A DNA stretch of 64,000 nt. Source: Rhodoferax bucti (GTDB lineage: Bacteria; Pseudomonadota; Gammaproteobacteria; Burkholderiales; Burkholderiaceae_C). The stretch is taken from positions 186,001-250,000 of the forward strand of contig NZ_VAHD01000002.1 in assembly GCF_005876985.1 (NCBI RefSeq). The letters are read 5' to 3'. A program made the position numbers and the translations under genes. Under the pieces are notes generated by a model that saw nothing but the letters and a program-made list of their open reading frames with translations, made no database searches and was not told where the DNA came from. Below are positions 60,394 to 64,000 of this stretch, in pieces (position 1 is the first letter of the stretch; every line of letters begins with the position of its first letter).

Positions 60394-60996
60394 TCACGCC
60401 AATTGCATCAACAGGGCCACGCCCGAAGCAGCCACTGCCGCACCGGTGGCGCGGGTTGCCCACACGGGGGAGACGCGCAGGGTCCAGCCCAGTGCTACGC
60501 CTGTCAGGTGCAGCGCGATGGTGGTGGCAAACATGCCGGCCACGGCCGCAACCGCGTCACCGGTAGCTGCCAACTCCGCACCGTGGGCCAGTCCGTGGAA
60601 CACAGCAAATCCACCCACCAACACCATGGACGCAGCGGCGTTCATGCCTTGGCGTGTGAGCACCAGCAGGCCTAGTGCCAGCACGGAGGCGGCCACCATG
60701 GGCTCCACCGCCGCACCGCCCAGCCCCTGCAGGCCCAGCAATGCGCCCAGCACCAGCATGTTGGCGAAGGCGAGCGGTCCCCACAGCAGGGCAGGCCCGG
60801 CACGGCGGGCAGACACTGCGCTCCAGACACCCACGGCCAGCATGGCCAGCAAGTGGTCCATGCCACCGAGCGGGTGCAGCAGGCCGATCATGAAACTGCT
60901 ATGGCTGTGTACATCTGAGCCAATATGGGCGCTAGCGCCCGTGGATAGTGCGCCAGCAGCTATGAAAAGAAGAGCGGATTTCAGGGTTTTGGACAT
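60394..60996 (-). CDS. ureJ: HupE/UreJ family nickel-related membrane protein
   Basis: This 200-residue protein has a signal peptide (about residues 1-23) and about six membrane segments. The HupE/UreJ signatures are [18 protein letters not shown] and [15 protein letters not shown]. The family is linked to Ni uptake for urease and hydrogenase. Residues about 8-27 are encoded by an inverted family-1 repeat, so part of the signal peptide derives from, or was invaded by, the repeat. It sits between ureA and ureB. Confidence 0.9.
   Translation of the reverse strand: MSKTLKSALLFIAAGALSTGASAHIGSDVHSHSSFMIGLLHPLGGMDHLLAMLAVGVWSAVSARRAGPALLWGPLAFANMLVLGALLGLQGLGGAAVEPMVAASVLALGLLVLTRQGMNAAASMVLVGGFAVFHGLAHGAELAATGDAVAAVAGMFATTIALHLTGVALGWTLRVSPVWATRATGAAVAASGVALLMQLA
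60916..60974 (-). repeat. Family-1 small interspersed repeat, copy 5 (inside ureJ)
   Basis: The reverse complement reads TCATAGCTGCTGGCGCACTA followed by TCCACGGGCGCTAGCGCCCA, aligning with the other copies (AGCTGC..GCGCA..GGGCGCTAG). It lies in the signal-peptide coding region. Confidence 0.6.
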
Positions 60997-61018
60997 GACG
61001 TTCTCCGGAAAGAGGTGT

Positions 61019-61321
61019 TCAGACGATGGGCTGATGGACAGTCACCAGTTTTGTGCCGTCGGGGAAGGTGGCTTCGACCTGGATGTCCGGAATCATTTCG
61101 GCGATGCCGTCCATCACGTCGTCGCGGGTCAGCACGGTGCGGCCTTCGCTCATGAGCTGGGCCACGGTTTTGCCGTCGCGTGCGCCTTCCATCACGGCGC
61201 AGCTGATCAGGGCCACGGCCTCCGGGTAATTGAGTTTGAGGCCACGGGCTTTGCGGCGCTCTGCCAGCAATCCGGCAGTGAACAGCATGAGCTTGTCTTT
61301 TTCGCGAGGGGTGAGTTCCAT
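61019..61321 (-). CDS. ureA: Urease gamma subunit
   Basis: This 100-residue protein starts [39 protein letters not shown], the invariant UreA start. It is the first urease gene in the window on the leftward strand; ureD, often the next gene upstream, is absent here. The 99-bp gap to the divergent kinase gene must hold both promoters. Confidence 0.97.
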   Translation of the reverse strand: MELTPREKDKLMLFTAGLLAERRKARGLKLNYPEAVALISCAVMEGARDGKTVAQLMSEGRTVLTRDDVMDGIAEMIPDIQVEATFPDGTKLVTVHQPIV

Positions 61322-61420
61322 ATGCTTCTATTCCAGGGGCAGGCCGGGGGCGTTGCAAGACTCTAAGCAAAGCCCGTGCCCTGTTGTGGTGCCATACGCC
61401 AAAGGGCGCAGGCTGGTGGC

Positions 61421-64000
61421 ATGGAATCTGCACCCGCTAGGCCCGTGTCTACCGATTTCCTGCCCCCTCCGCCCCCGGTTGCGCCTGCGCAGCGGGTGGT
61501 GAAAATCCGCCGTGACTACAACAACTGGGTCGCCAGCGAGACCATGGAGGACTACGCCCTGCGCTTCACACCCCAGCGTTTTCGCAAGTGGTCGTCGTTC
61601 CGGGTGGCAAACACAGCGTTCGGTGCGGCGTCCTTTTTGATCCTGGAAGCCGTGGGCGCCACGCTGCTGGTGCAGTACGGCTTTGTGAACGCTTTCTGGG
61701 CCATTCTGATCACCGGGCTGGTGATTTTTCTGGCGGGGCTGCCCATCAGTGTTTACGCCGCCCGCTATGGGGTGGATATGGATTTGCTCACCCGCGGGGC
61801 GGGCTTCGGCTACATCGGCTCCACCATCACCTCGCTGATCTACGCCTCGTTCACTTTCATCTTCTTTGCGCTGGAGGCGGCCGTCATGGCCTACGCCTTG
61901 GAGCTGGCGCTGGATATCCCGCCTACTTGGGGGTATCTGATTTGTGCGGTAGTCGTTATTCCCTTGGTGACCCACGGGGTTTCCACCATCAGCCGCTTGC
62001 AAATCTGGACGCAGCCGCTCTGGCTGGTGATGCTGGTGGTGCCCTTTGGCTTCGTTTTGGTGCGTGATCCGCAAGCGTTTGCCGGCATCACGCACTACGC
62101 TGGGGAGAAAGGGGCGTCTGGTGTCTTTAATCTGCACTTGTTTGGTGCTGCGTTGACGGTGGGTATCGCCCTGATCACCCAAATGGGCGAGCAGGCCGAC
62201 TACCTGCGTTTCATGCCCCAGCGCACTGCGGCCAACCGCTTGCGTTGGTGGGCCGGCGTGCTGGTGGGGGGGCCGGGTTGGGTGTTCCTGGGCGTGGTCA
62301 AGATGCTGGGGGGCGCCTACCTGGCGTATCTGGCGATCCAGCACAGCGTGCCTACCGACCGCGCGGTGGACCCGAACCAGATGTACCTGGCGGCGTATGA
62401 GTACGTGTTCCCCACACTGGGTTGGGCGGTGGCCGCAACCGCGTTGTTTGTGGTGGTGTCGCAGCTCAAGATCAATGTGACCAATGCCTATGCGGGCTCG
62501 CTGGCGTGGAGCAACTTTTTTTCGCGCCTGACGCACAGCCACCCCGGCCGGGTGGTGTGGGTGCTGTTCAACAGCGTGATTGCTTTCATGCTGATGGAGA
62601 TGAATGTGTTCCAGGCGCTGGGCGATGTGCTCAGCCTGTATTCCAACATCGCCATCGCGTGGATCATGGCGGTGGTGGCCGATCTGGTGATCAACAAGCC
62701 GCTGGGCTTGTCGCCCAAGGGCATTGAGTTCAAGCGCGCGCATTTGTACGACATCAACCCGGTGGGCGTGGGGGCCATGGCCATGGCCTCGGTCTTGTCG
62801 GTGGCGGCGTACCTGGGGTTTTTTGGCGACATGGCCAAGGCGTTTTCGGCAGTCATTGCGCTGGTTACATCGCTGCTTACCTCTCCGCTCATTGCGTGGG
62901 TAACGAAAGGCCGGTACTACATCGCGCGAGAGAGTGGAGGGAGTTTGGGCGGCGATGCGTTTTGCTCCGTGTCCCCCGCCTGCTGCGCAGGCTCCTCCTT
63001 GACCTGCGCAAAACCCATAGCCACCCAAACTTCAGCGTTTGACGTGACACCCAAAGTGCAGCGCTGCGTTATCTGCGAGCGTGACTACGAGGGCCCGGAC
63101 ATGGCGCACTGCCCGGCTTACCAAGGCGCTATTTGCTCGCTGTGCTGCACGCTGGATGCCCGCTGTGGCGACATGTGCAAGCCGCATGCGAACCTGGCCA
63201 CCCAGTGGTCCGGCGCCTTGCGCTGGTTGTTGCCCAAAAAAGTATGGCCGTTTCTGGATACGGGGCTGGGCCACTTTCTGCTGTTGATGCTGGTCATCCT
63301 GCCGCTGCTGGCCACCGTATTCGCCATGTTTTACACGCAGGAGCTGGGCACCTTGGCGGCGTTGACTGAGCAGCGCTCTGCGGTGGAGGCCGCGCTGCGC
63401 TCGGGCTTTAGCAAGACGTTTGCGGCGCTGCTGCTCATGTCTGGCATCGTGGCCTGGTGGCTGGTGCTGGCGCACAAGAGCCGGCAGGTGGCGCAGGAGG
63501 AGTCCAACCGCCAGAGCCATTTGCTGCTCCGCGAGATCGAGTCCCACCGCCAGACGGACGCGGCCTTGCAAGAAGCCAAGCGCGTGGCCGAGCAGGCGCG
63601 GCAAGCCGCCGAAGCCGCCAACCAGGCCAAGAGCCGCTACATCAGCGCCATCAGCCATGAGCTGCGCACGCCGCTCAACAGCATCCTGGGCTATGCCCAG
63701 CTCATGGGCGAGGACGCGGCCATTCCGCCCCACCGCAAGCAGGCGGTGAGCGTGATCAAGCGGGGCGGAGAGCATTTGCTGTCGCTGATTGAGGGCACGC
63801 TGGACATGGCCCACATCGAGAGCGGCAAGCTCACGCTCAATGTGAAGCCCATGCAGTTTGCCAATGGCATGGCCGAGTTGGCCGGCATGTTTGAGTTGCA
63901 GGCCGCCGCCAAGGGGCTGCAGTTCCAGTTTGAAGTGCAGGGCCATGTGCCGGAGTGGGTGCGGGCCGATGAAAAGCGCCTGCGCCAGATTTGTATCAAC
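61421..64000 (+). CDS. NCS1-type permease fused to a Cys-rich module and sensor histidine kinase (partial)
   Basis: The frame is open for 860 codons to the window edge. Order: a hydrophobic permease of about 12 segments (about residues 55-490) like cytosine/purine NCS1 transporters (GAGFGYIGSTITSL; TQMGEQADYLRFMP; NVTNAYAGSLAWSNF); a repeat-derived linker (about 508-537); a Cys-rich module (CVICERDYEG... CSLCCTLDARCGDMC); two more hydrophobic segments; a coiled coil; and HisKA with ISHELRTPLNSILGYAQ (phospho-acceptor His746). The ATPase domain is cut off. It probably couples nucleobase, hydantoin or urea-related solute transport to signalling, as CbrA does with its own transporter domain. It is divergent from the urease operon. 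Confidence 0.85.
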   Translation, partial: MESAPARPVSTDFLPPPPPVAPAQRVVKIRRDYNNWVASETMEDYALRFTPQRFRKWSSFRVANTAFGAASFLILEAVGATLLVQYGFVNAFWAILITGLVIFLAGLPISVYAARYGVDMDLLTRGAGFGYIGSTITSLIYASFTFIFFALEAAVMAYALELALDIPPTWGYLICAVVVIPLVTHGVSTISRLQIWTQPLWLVMLVVPFGFVLVRDPQAFAGITHYAGEKGASGVFNLHLFGAALTVGIALITQMGEQADYLRFMPQRTAANRLRWWAGVLVGGPGWVFLGVVKMLGGAYLAYLAIQHSVPTDRAVDPNQMYLAAYEYVFPTLGWAVAATALFVVVSQLKINVTNAYAGSLAWSNFFSRLTHSHPGRVVWVLFNSVIAFMLMEMNVFQALGDVLSLYSNIAIAWIMAVVADLVINKPLGLSPKGIEFKRAHLYDINPVGVGAMAMASVLSVAAYLGFFGDMAKAFSAVIALVTSLLTSPLIAWVTKGRYYIARESGGSLGGDAFCSVSPACCAGSSLTCAKPIATQTSAFDVTPKVQRCVICERDYEGPDMAHCPAYQGAICSLCCTLDARCGDMCKPHANLATQWSGALRWLLPKKVWPFLDTGLGHFLLLMLVILPLLATVFAMFYTQELGTLAALTEQRSAVEAALRSGFSKTFAALLLMSGIVAWWLVLAHKSRQVAQEESNRQSHLLLREIESHRQTDAALQEAKRVAEQARQAAEAANQAKSRYISAISHELRTPLNSILGYAQLMGEDAAIPPHRKQAVSVIKRGGEHLLSLIEGTLDMAHIESGKLTLNVKPMQFANGMAELAGMFELQAAAKGLQFQFEVQGHVPEWVRADEKRLRQICIN
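62943..63030. repeat. Family-2 structured repeat, inverted copy inside the sensor kinase gene
   Basis: The reverse complement of the 5015-5090 element matches here: TCCGTGTCCCCCGCC, a hairpin GCCTGC-TGC-GCAGGC, then TCCTCCTTGACCT.CGCAAA. Ends GTTTGGG.GGC.ATG.GTTTTGC are inverted repeats with about 3 mismatches in 23. It is read through in frame, encoding the Cys/Ser-rich linker. Confidence 0.8.

Noticed and set aside
60155..61366. 403-codon plus-strand frame opposite ureB/ureJ/ureA
   Set aside because: It crosses three well-supported urease genes on the other strand and has no recognisable domain.
61328..63028. 566-codon open frame on the minus strand opposite the permease-kinase gene
   Set aside because: It mirrors a GC-rich coding frame with clear transporter motifs on the plus strand; its own translation is low complexity (His/Arg/Gln-rich) with no family pattern.

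Overview
The window looks like a chromosome segment of a betaproteobacterium of the order Burkholderiales, most likely family Comamonadaceae (Rhodoferax/Curvibacter-like). This rests on remembered gene order (yicC-gmk-rpoZ beside spoT, rph-rdgB-hemW, a urease operon with a HupE/UreJ gene), a GC-rich backbone, and short interspersed palindromic repeats of the kind seen in that family. No search was run.

Left backbone (1-19651): the end of an AsmA-like gene; an SCP2-MerR pair divergent from an acyl-CoA catabolic operon (carboxyltransferase, acyl-CoA dehydrogenase, enoyl-CoA hydratase, biotin carboxylase, BKACE enzyme) with a palindromic operator in its promoter; tRNA-Arg; greB; the stringent-response and nucleotide block spoT / rpoZ-gmk-yicC; a Ser/Thr kinase-PP2C phosphatase pair; rph-rdgB-hemW; a CBS-domain protein; and an MFS exporter.

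Accessory region (19689-55644): two integrative elements in tandem at the 3' end of one tRNA-Ser gene. A tRNA-derived core recurs at 19689, 37014 and 55624, and a P4-type integrase sits just inside the first two copies. Island A (about 17.3 kb) carries a phage/plasmid-type replication protein, a second recombinase and a defence block: dndBCDE DNA phosphorothioation genes without dndA or dndFGH, facing an AIPR-family gene, with two unknown genes upstream. Island B (about 18.6 kb) resembles a phage satellite or decayed prophage. It has AlpA/PrtN-type regulators, a CHC2 zinc-finger protein, a RepA-like ATPase followed by a dense iteron array, two large ejection-type proteins but no capsid, portal or terminase large subunit, several exported cargo proteins, a frameshifted HNH nuclease, and a toxin-antitoxin-SecB-like chaperone cassette.

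Right backbone (55630-64000): tRNA-Ser, then a leftward urease operon ureA-ureJ-ureB-ureC-GNAT-ureE-ureF-ureG with no ureD in view. Divergent from it is a gene fusing an NCS1-type permease to a Cys-rich module and a sensor histidine kinase, which runs off the window. Three kinds of short repeat lie in the backbone. Some copies are inside genes: in the kinase linker, in hemW, and in the UreJ signal peptide.
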